Part shown: in pieces, positions 53,668-62,868 of the stretch
Layout of the letters: every line of letters starts with the position of its first letter
How positions within the stretch are numbered: position 1 is the stretch's first letter
From: Alkaliphilus oremlandii OhILAs
GTDB lineage: Bacteria > Bacillota > Clostridia > Peptostreptococcales > Natronincolaceae
Direction: 5' to 3'
NCBI RefSeq assembly: GCF_000018325.1
Contig: NC_009922.1
Location: forward strand, 3,038,001-3,102,000
Length of the DNA: 64,000 nt
The notes under the pieces: model-generated
What the model saw: only the letters and a program-made list of their open reading frames with translations
The model's database searches: none
Told to the model about the DNA's origin: nothing
Position numbers and translations under genes: made by a program

Positions 53668-54120
53668 CGGCTGCCCTCCTTCTATCTTCATTTCACTGTG
53701 TTATCAAAAAATTTGGTCGGTTATTGTTCTATTTTACTATAAAATTTATTTTTCTTCTATTCATAATCTTAGGTTTCCTAGGTAGGATCTGTGATTAAAT
53801 ATAATTATATTTATTTTTACCATGCACATGCTGATATATTTTTAACGCCATTATTTTCTTTAGCTTTGGGCATTGAAGTTGAATTCATCGGTTTCTGACC
53901 AAAAAAGAATGGATTCTATAAAAAAGTAATTATTTTCTTAAGGAAAATTAATATTAATACTATACTTTTTTCTAATTTCTTGGTAATATAAAAATGATAA
54001 TATTTATTAAATAATAGTCGAATAATTTAAGTTTGATATTTAACAAACTTAACCTTTGGATTCATCTTAAATTACGGCTATGATTTATTAAAATAGCAAA
54101 TTAAATAAGGGGGATTTACT
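53668..54120. other. Long AT-rich intergenic region
   Basis: About 450 bases, no gene seen. Near the downstream gene there is an inverted repeat, AAGTTTG-N8-CAAACTT (about 54029-54050), and a promoter at 54056-54084. The rest is unstructured A/T-rich sequence. Confidence 0.5.
54056..54084 (+). promoter_or_regulatory. Promoter of the four-repeat surface protein gene
   Basis: TTGGAT (54056-54061), a 17-base spacer and TATGAT (54079-54084), with an inverted repeat directly upstream that may be an operator. Confidence 0.55.
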
Positions 54121-56409
54121 GTGAAGAAAAGACAAAAACTAGTTATCTGCACATTAGTCGTAGTAACTATGCTATCTGCCATGATTGGTGGACCAGCAGG
54201 CGTATTAGCTTTTGCTAATACAACATCAACTTCTGAGTTAAATCGTTTACTTGTTAAGGGCTCTATCGGTAACGACGTCAAACTTCTGCAAACACTTCTC
54301 AATAATGAAGGTGCTAATCTGGAAGTTGACGGTAGTTTTGGACCTTTAACTCTAAAAGCCGTTAAAGAATATCAAAGTAAAAATGGATTAAAAGTAGATG
54401 GTTTCGTTGGACCGCTTACTCGTGCAAGTTTAATGGGCAAAGCAGCTCAAATTCCAACTGTAACTGAGCCTACAAAACCGACTACACCTACTGCACCAAC
54501 TGCACCTACTACAAAACCTGTTGAGACAACTACAACTTTAGCTCCTGGTAAAACAGCTTTAAAAATCGGAAGAGCAGACTATGCTGCTCACGGTACAAAA
54601 AGCTTTGCCAACGTTACAGTTGCATTAGTTGGTGATAAGATTGTTGCTACTTCTATCGAAGAGTATCAATTCATGGCAAAGGCTTCTAATACTGGCGTTC
54701 CTAACTCTGACAAAGACTTCGGTAAGAACTATGCAGATCCTGAAATGGTTCTAGCTTCTAAGCTTGTAAATGCAGATGCTTACAGTGCAAACATGGCTGC
54801 TAAAGCTGGTTCTACTGTTCATTTACGAGATAACTTCAAAGCCATTGAAAACTTTGTGAAGGGTAAAACTGTAGCCGAGCTTAAAGCAGTTACTGCTAAG
54901 ACTCCTCAAGAAGTCGTAGATGCTGTTTCTGGCGCTACTTTAGTAGATACTTATGGATATATTAATGCAGTGGTTAAAGCGGCTGAAACAATCAGAGCTA
55001 CTTTCCCTGTAGATGTTACTTCTATCAACAATTTAACTATGGGAAGAGCAGACTTTGCTGCTCATGGAACTAAGAGCTTTGCTAGTACAGTTACTGTTTT
55101 AGATGGTGACAAAATTGTAGCTGCTTCTATTGAAGAATATCAATTTATGGCAAAGGCTTCTAATACTGGCGTTCCTAACTCTGACAAAGATTTTGGTAAA
55201 AACTATGCAGATCCGAACATGGTTTTAGCTTCTAAATTAGATAATGCAGATACTTACAGCGCAAACATGGCTACTAAGGCTGGTTCTACTGTTCATCTAC
55301 TTAAAAACTTTAATGCAATCGAAACATTTACAACTGGAAAAACAGTTGCTGAACTTGAAAAAACTCTTTCTAACAATACTGCAGAGCAAATGGTGGATGC
55401 TGTAACCAGCGCTACTTTAGTAGATACTTATGGTTACGTTAAAGCTATTGTTGAAGCAGCTAAGAAGGCTCCTGTATCTGAAAAAACAGCTTTAAAAATC
55501 GGAAGAGCAGACTATGCTGCTCACGGTACAAAAAGCTTTGCTAACGTTACAGTTGCATTAGCTGGTGATAAGATTGTTGCTACTTCTATCGAAGAGTATC
55601 AATTCATGGCAAAGGCTTCTAATACTGGCGTTCCTAACTCTGACAAAGACTTCGGTAAGAACTATGCAGATCCTGAAATGGTTCTAGCTTCTAAGCTTGT
55701 AAATGCAGATGCTTACAGTGCAAACATGGCTGCTAAAGCTGGTTCTACTGTTCATTTACGAGATAACTTCAAAGCCATTGAAAACTTTGTAAAGGGTAAA
55801 ACTGTAGCTGAGCTTAAAGCAGTTACTGCTAAGACTCCTCAAGAAGTCGTAGATGCTGTTTCTGGTGCTACTTTAGTAGATACTTATGGATATATTAATG
55901 CAGTGGTTAAAGCGGCTGAAACGATCAGAGCTACTTTCCCTGTAGATACAGCTTCCATCAACAATTTAAAAATTGGAAGAGCAGACTTTGCTGCTCATGG
56001 AACTAAGAGCTTTGCTAGTGCTGTTGCCATCTTAGATGGTGACAAAATTGTAGCTGCTTCTATTGAAGAATATCAATTTATGGCAAAGGCTTCTAATACT
56101 GGTGTTCCTAACTCTGATAAAGATTTTGGTAAAAACTATGCAGATCCGAATATGGTTCTAGCTTCTAAATTAGACAATGCAAATACTTATAGTGCAAATA
56201 TGGCTGCTAAGGCTGGCTCTACTGTTCATCTGCTTACAAACTTTAATGCAATTGAAGCATTTACAACTGGCAAAACAGTAGCAGAGCTTGAGTCACTTAC
56301 TGCAACTAAAACTGCAGAGGAAATGGTGGATGCTGTAACCAGTGCTACTTTAGTAGATACTACAGGTTACGTTAAATCAATTGCAGCTGCTGCTAAATTA
56401 GCTAAATAA
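54121..56409 (+). CDS. Secreted PG-binding protein with four FMN-bind-like repeats
   Basis: 762 aa, GTG start behind AAGGGGG. The signal peptide covers about 1-32. A peptidoglycan-binding (PGRP-type helix) domain lies near 38-100 (VKLLQTLLNNEGA, VDGSFGPLTLKAVKEYQ). A Pro/Thr linker follows, then four repeats of about 155 aa. Each has GRADYAAHGTKSF, EEYQFMAKASNTGVPNSD, DFGKNYADP and a C-terminal DAVSGATLVDT (repeats 1, 3) or DAVTSATLVDT (2, 4). The last resembles the flavinylation motif of FMN_bind domains. Repeats 3-4 copy repeats 1-2 at a 933-bp offset. It is wall-attached; an electron-transfer role is inferred. Confidence 0.75.
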   Translation: MKKRQKLVICTLVVVTMLSAMIGGPAGVLAFANTTSTSELNRLLVKGSIGNDVKLLQTLLNNEGANLEVDGSFGPLTLKAVKEYQSKNGLKVDGFVGPLTRASLMGKAAQIPTVTEPTKPTTPTAPTAPTTKPVETTTTLAPGKTALKIGRADYAAHGTKSFANVTVALVGDKIVATSIEEYQFMAKASNTGVPNSDKDFGKNYADPEMVLASKLVNADAYSANMAAKAGSTVHLRDNFKAIENFVKGKTVAELKAVTAKTPQEVVDAVSGATLVDTYGYINAVVKAAETIRATFPVDVTSINNLTMGRADFAAHGTKSFASTVTVLDGDKIVAASIEEYQFMAKASNTGVPNSDKDFGKNYADPNMVLASKLDNADTYSANMATKAGSTVHLLKNFNAIETFTTGKTVAELEKTLSNNTAEQMVDAVTSATLVDTYGYVKAIVEAAKKAPVSEKTALKIGRADYAAHGTKSFANVTVALAGDKIVATSIEEYQFMAKASNTGVPNSDKDFGKNYADPEMVLASKLVNADAYSANMAAKAGSTVHLRDNFKAIENFVKGKTVAELKAVTAKTPQEVVDAVSGATLVDTYGYINAVVKAAETIRATFPVDTASINNLKIGRADFAAHGTKSFASAVAILDGDKIVAASIEEYQFMAKASNTGVPNSDKDFGKNYADPNMVLASKLDNANTYSANMAAKAGSTVHLLTNFNAIEAFTTGKTVAELESLTATKTAEEMVDAVTSATLVDTTGYVKSIAAAAKLAK

Positions 56410-56434
56410 TCGATTCAATTCATCCTTATAATAC

Positions 56435-56492
56435 AATAAAAATCTGGGTTCCATATAGGTAATCGCCTATATCTGAACCCAGATTTTTTATT
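56435..56492. terminator. Strong bidirectional terminator
   Basis: Long stem AATAAAAATCTGGGTTC...GAACCCAGATTTTTTATT with an inner ATATAGG/CCTATAT arm, between convergent genes. Confidence 0.9.
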
Positions 56493-56510
56493 GAGCTTTT
56501 TTACAACAGC

Positions 56511-57389
56511 TTAAACCTGCTGCTTTTTTGAAACAGGGATCCATATTTCACTTCTAAAATTTGCTGAATCCATATCCTTACTTTCATTCCACAAAATTTC
56601 AGGACCTTCTGCTAGCTCATAATTTGAAGAAGGAAACCATTCAGAATAAATCCGTCCCCATGTTTCTTGCAATGTTTTAGGGAAAGTCCCTACAGATTCA
56701 AAAACTGCCCAAGTTGATGCCGATACTTCCAGCCCATGCATATTACTAGGACATTCTTTAGTAGTAGCTACACCGATATAATGATCCAGCTGTCCCTTTT
56801 CTTCCATTCGACCTTCATCAAAATTTGCAGAAGCCTGAATAATTCCTAATGGCTCTACGTTTGAAAGTTCTTTTAGTTCGTGGATAATTTCTTTGACATC
56901 TACCCACATAGAAGCAATGTGGGGATTAACACCCTCAAAAACGATGGGCACTCTCTTCTTAAGGCCTACAATAGAAAATCCTTCTTTTTCTTCAATACGA
57001 TAATTCATTTCATTCCCTCCTCTAATTGATAGCTGGAAGGTCATAGGTGGAAAGGCTTTTAGCTGTTGTCCATTATTCCTTGCTTCTGAAGGGGTGATAC
57101 CATGCAAGCTCTGAAAAGCTCTCGTAAAAGAATCTGGAGAATTGTATCCATATTTAACTGCCAAATCAATTACTTTTATATTGCTATTGTTTAGCTCAAG
57201 AGCTGCAAGGGTAAGTCGCCTGCGCCGAATATATTCTGACAGTGTAACACCCGAGAGAAAAGAAAACATTCTTTGAAAATGATATTCTGAGCATAGGGCC
57301 AATCTAGCCACTTCTTTTAAATCAATCTCATCGAGAAGATTCTTTTCGATATAACTTAAAGCTTCGTTCATGTTTTTTATAGAATCCAT
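56511..57389 (-). CDS. AraC family regulator with GyrI-like effector domain
   Basis: About 292 aa. The N-terminal AraC double HTH (about 8-105) shows DLKEVARLALCSEYHFQRMF and VKYGYNSPDSFTRAFQSLHG. The C-terminal GyrI/Rob-type small-molecule-binding domain (about 130-288) shows EGFSIVGLKKRVP and SVGTFPKTLQETWGRI. Such regulators respond to drugs or peptides. The start at 57389 is behind AGGAGG. The extra 22 codons to 57455 are rejected. Confidence 0.9.
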   Translation of the reverse strand: MDSIKNMNEALSYIEKNLLDEIDLKEVARLALCSEYHFQRMFSFLSGVTLSEYIRRRRLTLAALELNNSNIKVIDLAVKYGYNSPDSFTRAFQSLHGITPSEARNNGQQLKAFPPMTFQLSIRGGNEMNYRIEEKEGFSIVGLKKRVPIVFEGVNPHIASMWVDVKEIIHELKELSNVEPLGIIQASANFDEGRMEEKGQLDHYIGVATTKECPSNMHGLEVSASTWAVFESVGTFPKTLQETWGRIYSEWFPSSNYELAEGPEILWNESKDMDSANFRSEIWIPVSKKQQV

Positions 57390-57478
57390 CAATATGACCT
57401 CCTCATACCAATATGATAACAGGAGCTTTGCAGGAGCATCCGATATTTTCTGCACAAGAATGTAGGGTTTGACAATTG

Positions 57479-57934
57479 TTATATTCGTATTTTCTCAAAC
57501 TCCGTGATATAAACATCTGAACGAATTTGAATATCTTTTTTCTTTTTATAACCATTTTTTAAATATAAATTAACGGCAGGAAGGTTTTCTTTTCCTGTAC
57601 ATACGATGACCTTCTTCACATTACTTTCAAGTTCTTCTACGAAGTTTATCATTTTATTAGCGATACCCTTTCTGAAAAAAGAGGGGTGTATTGCTATTCT
57701 GTGTATATCTAAAGCATCTTCAATAACTTTATATGAGATGATTCCTGCTAAGGAGTCCCCGATTTTATACCCATAGAAAATTTCATCACATCCTTGTAAA
57801 CGCTCTATGGTATCCTTTAGCGGTGGTATATCGTCGAATCCTATAATTTCAGCTTCTATTTTATATGAGATCTTTTGCAATTCTATTATATACTTCACAG
57901 TTTGTACATCCTTTAAATCTAGTTTTTCTATCAC
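57479..57934 (-). CDS. GNAT family N-acetyltransferase
   Basis: 151 aa, GTG start with GGGAG eight bases upstream. The acetyl-CoA motif is IHPSFFRKGIANKMINFVEE, with AVNLYLKNGYKKKK at the end, the usual GNAT closing segment. The substrate is unknown. Confidence 0.85.
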   Translation of the reverse strand: MIEKLDLKDVQTVKYIIELQKISYKIEAEIIGFDDIPPLKDTIERLQGCDEIFYGYKIGDSLAGIISYKVIEDALDIHRIAIHPSFFRKGIANKMINFVEELESNVKKVIVCTGKENLPAVNLYLKNGYKKKKDIQIRSDVYITEFEKIRI

Positions 57935-57990
57935 TTTTTATTCTCCCTTTACTGCAAAAATATAGTTCACTATGCTCATAACGAATCAAA

Positions 57991-58416
57991 TTATTCGATA
58001 ATTTTAATTGAAGTCAATGGAATGGTTATAATCTCATCATTAAAGTTTATAAGTACGGAAACATCCTTATAGTTCCGCTCTAAATATTTACTAGAATCAA
58101 AGGAGCCCTTATACATACCGAAGTGTGGAAATTTATCTTTTACTATTGTTAGTTTATCATTATACACTATTTGATCCTTAGCCAAAATATCAACGGAGAT
58201 TTTAGAAGGTGGTTCAAAATCCTCTGTTACTAATGTAACTACTAACTGACTATTGTAACCTATATTCATGTTTAAAGATGCCTTCCATCCATCATTTTCT
58301 CCGATCATATCAACGGTCGTATTTTTTCTCATAGGAGATCTTGTACTATAAAAAATTAAGCTTACTACCACAAGTATAATTATTGCCATACCTTTTGAGA
58401 AACTTCTTCTCACCAA
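57991..58416 (-). CDS. Membrane-anchored hypothetical protein
   Basis: 141 aa, GTG start behind GGGGGGAG. One TM helix (about 9-25) and a strand-rich extracytoplasmic domain of about 110 aa (KASLNMNIGYNSQLVVTLV, VSVLINFNDEIITIPL) that looks like an Ig-like fold. No family is recognised. Confidence 0.65.
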   Translation of the reverse strand: MVRRSFSKGMAIIILVVVSLIFYSTRSPMRKNTTVDMIGENDGWKASLNMNIGYNSQLVVTLVTEDFEPPSKISVDILAKDQIVYNDKLTIVKDKFPHFGMYKGSFDSSKYLERNYKDVSVLINFNDEIITIPLTSIKIIE

Positions 58417-58577
58417 GACTCCCCCCTTTGCGGTTCTTATTTATCCAAAGCGAATAACATTTTACTTGCAGGCTCTATTTCTTCTCGCTTTCAAAAATTA
58501 TTTGATACTCATAAGCAGTTAAAACTCCCATTTTTTCCTTTGGTGGAACTACAACTTGAATTCATCTTCCGTTAATA

Positions 58578-59141
58578 TTATTCCATTCGTCCCCATTTCA
58601 TTTCTTTACCATATTGATCGTATTTCTTTCTCTTGGTCTTGATCTCTGCTATCTCTATCTTATATACGTTGGTCCTTTTTAAACCTGATTGAATCGCCAT
58701 ATGAAAATATTCCATTTTTGTTGGTGTATACTTTTCACATAGAAGCTTCATAGCTTTAATTTTGTCTTGTTCGCCTTCTAATAAACTTACTTTACCTTTT
58801 ACAACTGCAGATTCATATTCTGTTGTAAAAACACTGCTGATCAGTAATACTGCCTTTGATTCATCTTTCGTTATTTCATCTAATTCCTCTTTCGTATAGT
58901 TTTCTGGAATCTTTACTTCCCCAACAAAAACTACATGAACATTGGGGTTTCTCTCAAAAATTTTTACTTTTTTCCCATCCATAGCGGAATGGAAATATAA
59001 CGTATTTTCATCTCTAACAATGGAAAGTGGAATACTATAAGGCTTATTTTCTTCATCTACCATGGTCATCACACCATATCTGGCCTTGTCTATAATTTCA
59101 ATTCCAAACTCCGCACTCATTTCTCGATCTTTTCTTCTCAT
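58578..59141 (-). CDS. Pyridoxamine 5'-phosphate oxidase-like flavin protein (NimA-type)
   Basis: 187 aa. The split-barrel flavin-binding fold has YGVMTMVDEENKPYSIPLS, LYFHSAMDGKKVK and AVVKGKVSLLE. The C-terminal segment with GLKRTNVYKIEI is as in 5-nitroimidazole reductase-like proteins. It probably binds FMN or F420-like flavin. GGGGGAAAG precedes the ATG. Confidence 0.87.
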   Translation of the reverse strand: MRRKDREMSAEFGIEIIDKARYGVMTMVDEENKPYSIPLSIVRDENTLYFHSAMDGKKVKIFERNPNVHVVFVGEVKIPENYTKEELDEITKDESKAVLLISSVFTTEYESAVVKGKVSLLEGEQDKIKAMKLLCEKYTPTKMEYFHMAIQSGLKRTNVYKIEIAEIKTKRKKYDQYGKEMKWGRME

Positions 59142-59334
59142 AATCTTTCCCCCAAACCCTAAATTATTTTGAATTCATTATTTACTTCATATTCTATCTA
59201 AGGAATTCAAATTCCTCAAGTACATAAATTAGAAATATCAGAAGAAAGAAAATCTTTACAACTCAATAAAGTCAAAGGGTCTGAATTTACTAAGTCGGAT
59301 CGTAAGATACTGAACTACTTTTAAGAGAATAAAA

Positions 59335-59363
59335 TTGAGAATAATTTACTATAATGATATAAT
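59335..59363 (+). promoter_or_regulatory. Promoter of the EreA/TIKI-like lipoprotein gene
   Basis: TTGAGA (59335-59340), a 17-base spacer and TATAAT (59358-59363), with a second TATAAT overlapping the spacer. The leader is about 60 bases. Confidence 0.6.
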
Positions 59364-59430
59364 AAGGTTGCCATGAATTTACATTAGTCTTAGATACATA
59401 AATTTTTATATTTTGCGAGGTGACTGATTG

Positions 59431-60501
59431 ATGAGAAGAAAAAATGTCTTTATAGCCTGTATCCTCTTGATTATGATGATATTATCTGCTTGTTCCGGCA
59501 TATCCACTCAAAGTAATCTACCTGAGCCTTCACCACAACCTACAGGTAAAATTTATTTGTACGGAGAGCATCACAGCGTAGAAAAAATATTGAATAAAGA
59601 GTTTGAGCTGTGGTACGACTATTATCATGAGGACAATATGAGGCATCTATTTGTAGAGTTTCCATACTATACTGCGGGATTTTTAAACCTATGGATGCAA
59701 TCTGATAACGACGCTATACTCGATGAGGTCTATCAAGATTGGGCTGGCACCGCTTCATATTCTCCTGTTGTTAAAGAATTTTATAAAAAAATAAAAGAGC
59801 AATGTCCTGAAACGATTTTCCATGGAACGGATGTTGGACACCAGCATGATACCACTGGGCAGCGATTTTTAAAGTATCTTCAAAGTAGTAATTTAGAAAA
59901 CTCAGAGGAATACTTACTTACCAATAAATCCATTGAACAAGGTAAACTTTTTTATAAGAATTCTGATGATGCCTATCGTGAGAATATGATGACGGAAAAC
60001 TTCATTTATGAGTTTAACAAAATCAGTGACGAGGATATTATGGGGATTTACGGTGCAGCTCACACTGGACTTGAAGCGATGGCCTATAATGCGCCCACTG
60101 TTCCTTGCATGGCGAATCAACTAAAGCAGCATTATGGCCATATCATCCATTCGGAGGATTTAAGCTATTTAGCAAAAGAAATTGAACCTCTCAAGGTGGA
60201 TACCATCCGTGTTCATGGAAAAGATTATGAAGCCTCCTATTTTGGAAAGCAGCCTCTAACATTTAAAGACTTTACATCTAGAGAGTTTTGGCGTTTGGAG
60301 AATGCCTATGATGATTTTTCTGATCAACCAACAACCGGCGATGTGCTGCCTTATAACAATTATCCCATGGTCATAGAAACAGGACAGATCTTTGTGATAG
60401 ACTATACAAAAGCAGATGGCTCTAGCACCAGGCTGTACTACCGATCTGATGGGGATATATGGCAAGGTAAACCTACTACTGCAAACTTTACAGTAGAATA
60501 A
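59431..60501 (+). CDS. Lipoprotein of the EreA/ChaN/TIKI-like superfamily (tentative)
   Basis: 356 aa, ATG at 59431 behind GAGGTGA. The signal peptide ends with LSAC. The motif IYLYGEHHS early, RHLFVEFPYY next and GIYGAAHTG in the middle form the GExH/E/GxxH pattern of the TIKI/TraB/EreA superfamily of putative metalloproteins. The C-terminal 100 residues are a separate beta-rich part. Function is unknown; the superfamily includes esterases and proteases. The gene ends before a strong terminator. Confidence 0.65.
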   Translation: MRRKNVFIACILLIMMILSACSGISTQSNLPEPSPQPTGKIYLYGEHHSVEKILNKEFELWYDYYHEDNMRHLFVEFPYYTAGFLNLWMQSDNDAILDEVYQDWAGTASYSPVVKEFYKKIKEQCPETIFHGTDVGHQHDTTGQRFLKYLQSSNLENSEEYLLTNKSIEQGKLFYKNSDDAYRENMMTENFIYEFNKISDEDIMGIYGAAHTGLEAMAYNAPTVPCMANQLKQHYGHIIHSEDLSYLAKEIEPLKVDTIRVHGKDYEASYFGKQPLTFKDFTSREFWRLENAYDDFSDQPTTGDVLPYNNYPMVIETGQIFVIDYTKADGSSTRLYYRSDGDIWQGKPTTANFTVE

Positions 60502-60546
60502 CTCCTTATATTACAGACAGCTGTATCTGGTCTGAAGCTAAAAAAT

Positions 60547-60589
60547 AAAGCAGGAGATTCATAGATTTTATCTATGAATCTCCTGCTTT
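60547..60589. terminator. Bidirectional terminator
   Basis: 19-bp perfect stem (60547-60565 with 60571-60589), loop TTTTA, between convergent genes. Confidence 0.88.
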
Positions 60590-60679
60590 CAAAAAAACTT
60601 TATAGACTTATTACAAAACTTTATTTCCTTCCTATAAAATGTAATATGGAAATAAAATCATACATAACCTGCCCCCTCT

Positions 60680-61561
60680 TTATTTTCTACTTCTATGCAA
60701 TTTATCTATTTTCTTCTGATCTTTCATAAGTTTTAAATATGCACCATCAACTAGTTTTTTCTTTTCATTGGGTGCACCTAGACTAAAGTATTGAAACACA
60801 CCTAACCATTGTTCATAACTTAAAGAAGTTGGGCTATCTGAAATATTAAATCCAATATTACAAGATAAACGTTTAATTTGATTATACGAAAAAATATCCT
60901 TACATCTAGCTTTCATATCTTTTCCAATATGATTAAAGATATAGGCAATAAAATCATAATATAGCTTCTCTTGATCCTGCTCTATTAATAGGTTTTCCCT
61001 TTTTTTTATATGCATAAATACACTATCAACATTAGGAATTGGATTAAAATCTGCTCTCTCTAAACTCCTAATTATTCTAAAATCAAAATATGGCTTAAGA
61101 AGTAAAGAACGCATACTTTCTCTATTGTAAGGATTACCCGCATATTTTAAAGCTGCTTCTTTTTGAAGAATAATATATATATCCTCTGGTGAATTATAGG
61201 AAGATGTTAACTTTGATAAAATAGCTGCAGTAATATTGTATGGGATACTAGAAAAAACCTTATAACTATGTTCTTTTGGCAGTTCAAATTCCAAGAAATC
61301 TCCATAAACTATTTCTATATTCTTTATACTAGAAAGTCTATTCCTAAGTTTTTTATATATATGGTAATCATATTCTACTACGTATAATTTCTTACACTTT
61401 TCTACCAGTTGTTCTGTGATGATACCTTTTCCCCCTCCAATTTCTATAACTATATCGTCTTTACTTATATTACTTTTTCTTATTAGCTCATTTACTAACT
61501 TTTTACTGTGTAGAAAGTTTTGTGAGTCTTTTAATTTGATCTTATTCTCTTTATGAAACAT
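60680..61561 (-). CDS. Erm-type 23S rRNA (adenine-N6) methyltransferase
   Basis: About 293 aa. The N-terminus KDSQNFLHSKKLVNELI, the SAM motif EIGGGKGIITEQ, acidic VVEYD, GDFLEF and the catalytic-loop segment SSIPYNIT identify the KsgA/Erm superfamily. The leader-controlled context favours Erm over KsgA. It would dimethylate A2058 and give macrolide/lincosamide/streptogramin B resistance. It is longer than the common 245-aa Erm, with a basic C-terminal tail. The start at 61561 follows AAGGTGGTGG. The ATG at 61582 lies before that site. Resistance itself is not demonstrated by sequence. Confidence 0.85.
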   Translation of the reverse strand: MFHKENKIKLKDSQNFLHSKKLVNELIRKSNISKDDIVIEIGGGKGIITEQLVEKCKKLYVVEYDYHIYKKLRNRLSSIKNIEIVYGDFLEFELPKEHSYKVFSSIPYNITAAILSKLTSSYNSPEDIYIILQKEAALKYAGNPYNRESMRSLLLKPYFDFRIIRSLERADFNPIPNVDSVFMHIKKRENLLIEQDQEKLYYDFIAYIFNHIGKDMKARCKDIFSYNQIKRLSCNIGFNISDSPTSLSYEQWLGVFQYFSLGAPNEKKKLVDGAYLKLMKDQKKIDKLHRSRK

Positions 61562-61628
61562 TAAATCCACCACCTTCATCATATTTGATGTGGATTCATG
61601 TATTGAATAATCCCTAGCAATAAAAATA

Positions 61629-61672
61629 AAAAAAGCTATAGATGAATAAAGTTATCCATCTATAGCTTTTTT
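61629..61672 (-). terminator. Transcription attenuator in the erm leader
   Basis: 16-bp perfect stem (61629-61644 with 61657-61672) followed on the minus strand by TTTTTTTATTTTTATT. It lies between the leader peptide and erm, so full-length erm mRNA needs read-through. Confidence 0.85.
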
Positions 61673-61840
61673 ATTTAAAATAATATTCTTTTGTTTTTAA
61701 AGTTTTATATTGAATAATATTACTCTTTGTAAATTATAATTGTTCTATAATTAAAGAGACTTTCCCCTGAGAATATATTAAAATATAATAAAATATAAAA
61801 ATAAGGTTAGCTGTATGGGTCTTCATTACAAGAATCCACT

Positions 61841-61892
61841 AATATAAGGTACAACAAATAGAGCCTAGAATTTAGACAAATTACCTTATATT
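61841..61892 (-). promoter_or_regulatory. Second hairpin of the erm leader
   Basis: 11-bp perfect arms (61841-61851, 61882-61892). It follows the hairpin at 61899-61908/61918-61927, which overlaps the end of the leader peptide codons. Together they can switch folding when a ribosome stalls. Confidence 0.6.
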
Positions 61893-61910
61893 CAATCTAT
61901 TTAGTTGTAT

Positions 61911-61955
61911 TTATCTAACAACTAAATTACGAATTCTTATTGAAGCTATACCCAT
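61911..61955 (-). CDS. erm leader peptide, 14 codons
   Basis: ATG at 61955, stop TAA at 61911, sequence MGIASIRIRNLVVR. AAAGGAG lies nine to ten bases upstream. The Arg-Ile-Arg at codons 7-9 is the '+X+' type motif at which macrolide-bound ribosomes stall in other erm leaders. Codons 10-14 form one arm of a hairpin (61899-61927). Confidence 0.75.
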   Translation of the reverse strand: MGIASIRIRNLVVR

Positions 61956-61986
61956 TTTTCAACTCTCCTTTCAATTATTTAAGAGT

Positions 61987-62015
61987 ATTATATCATCTTC
62001 AACTAAATTTATCAA
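61987..62015 (-). promoter_or_regulatory. Promoter of the erm leader
   Basis: TTGATA (62015-62010), a 17-base spacer and TATAAT (61992-61987). The expected start is near 61980, giving a leader of about 420 bases. Confidence 0.8.
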
Positions 62016-62048
62016 TCGAATAAGAATAGATGATTTTACCGATCGTTA

Positions 62049-62190
62049 TTAAAACATCTCAGGAGATTGTAAGTCGAATCCGATTGAACTCTCTCTAATT
62101 AATTCTTTTAATAAATTGTCATCGACTAAAATATACTCATCTCCTTCTTCTTTTATATTTAAGCAGTGTGCATAAAATAAACATTACACC
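62049..62190 (-). pseudogene. C-terminal gene fragment, family unknown
   Basis: An open frame of about 46 codons without a start ends at TAA 62049. Its sequence (NIKEEGDEYILVDDNLLKEL, IRESSIGFDLQSPEMF) has good coding character. No matching upstream part is seen. It looks like the leftover of a deleted gene. The following 62191-62388 stretch shows nothing. Confidence 0.45.
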
Positions 62191-62388
62191 TAGCTCCTGA
62201 ATAAGCGAACAGGAACAAGAGATATACAAGTATATAACTTACTATAGCAATTACAGGCATCAATGAGGACTAAACAAAATTACCCCTATGCAGTACAGGG
62301 ATCATCTCTTTAAAATAGCTTAGTCTTTTTTATTGTACCCTTACCCAAAGGATATATTTTAACAAGTCTACCGCTTCTTTTATCAATC

Positions 62389-62868
62389 TTAACCGTGCCC
62401 ATGCTGAACATGCTCTGAACCTAAAAACATGGGGATTTGATCTCGAATAAATTTTATGATGTTTTCATTCAATACATTGGGTAGAAGATGGATCTTATGT
62501 AAATCCTCTACGGGTACCCATTCAATACCAACCTGCATGGTATCTATTTCTGTAGGACTTTCTACAGTATCACGAGCCAGCTCACACAAAAAAATATGAT
62601 ATATTTTGTGTGCATATTCCGGGTAGATCTCTCTCACCTCAACATCTTCACAGATCTCTTCAAATAATGCTACAAATTTCTTTGGAGAAACATGATATCC
62701 TGTTTCTTCAAGACATTCTCTAATTACTGCTTCATGTAATGTTTCATATGTATTTTGTCCTCCACCAGGCAATGAATAATATGCGCCATTATATTCATCG
62801 TAGCACTTATTTAGCAATACCTTACTTTCATTAAGAATCATTGCCTTTGCTACACTTCTAATACTCAA
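62389..62868 (-). CDS. Nudix hydrolase
   Basis: 159 aa, TTG start behind AAAGGGGG. Nudix box GGGQNTYETLHEAVIRECLE continuing ETGY is complete. The acidic C-terminal half has IDTMQVGIEWVPVEDLHKI. The substrate is not predictable. Confidence 0.85.
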   Translation of the reverse strand: MSIRSVAKAMILNESKVLLNKCYDEYNGAYYSLPGGGQNTYETLHEAVIRECLEETGYHVSPKKFVALFEEICEDVEVREIYPEYAHKIYHIFLCELARDTVESPTEIDTMQVGIEWVPVEDLHKIHLLPNVLNENIIKFIRDQIPMFLGSEHVQHGHG

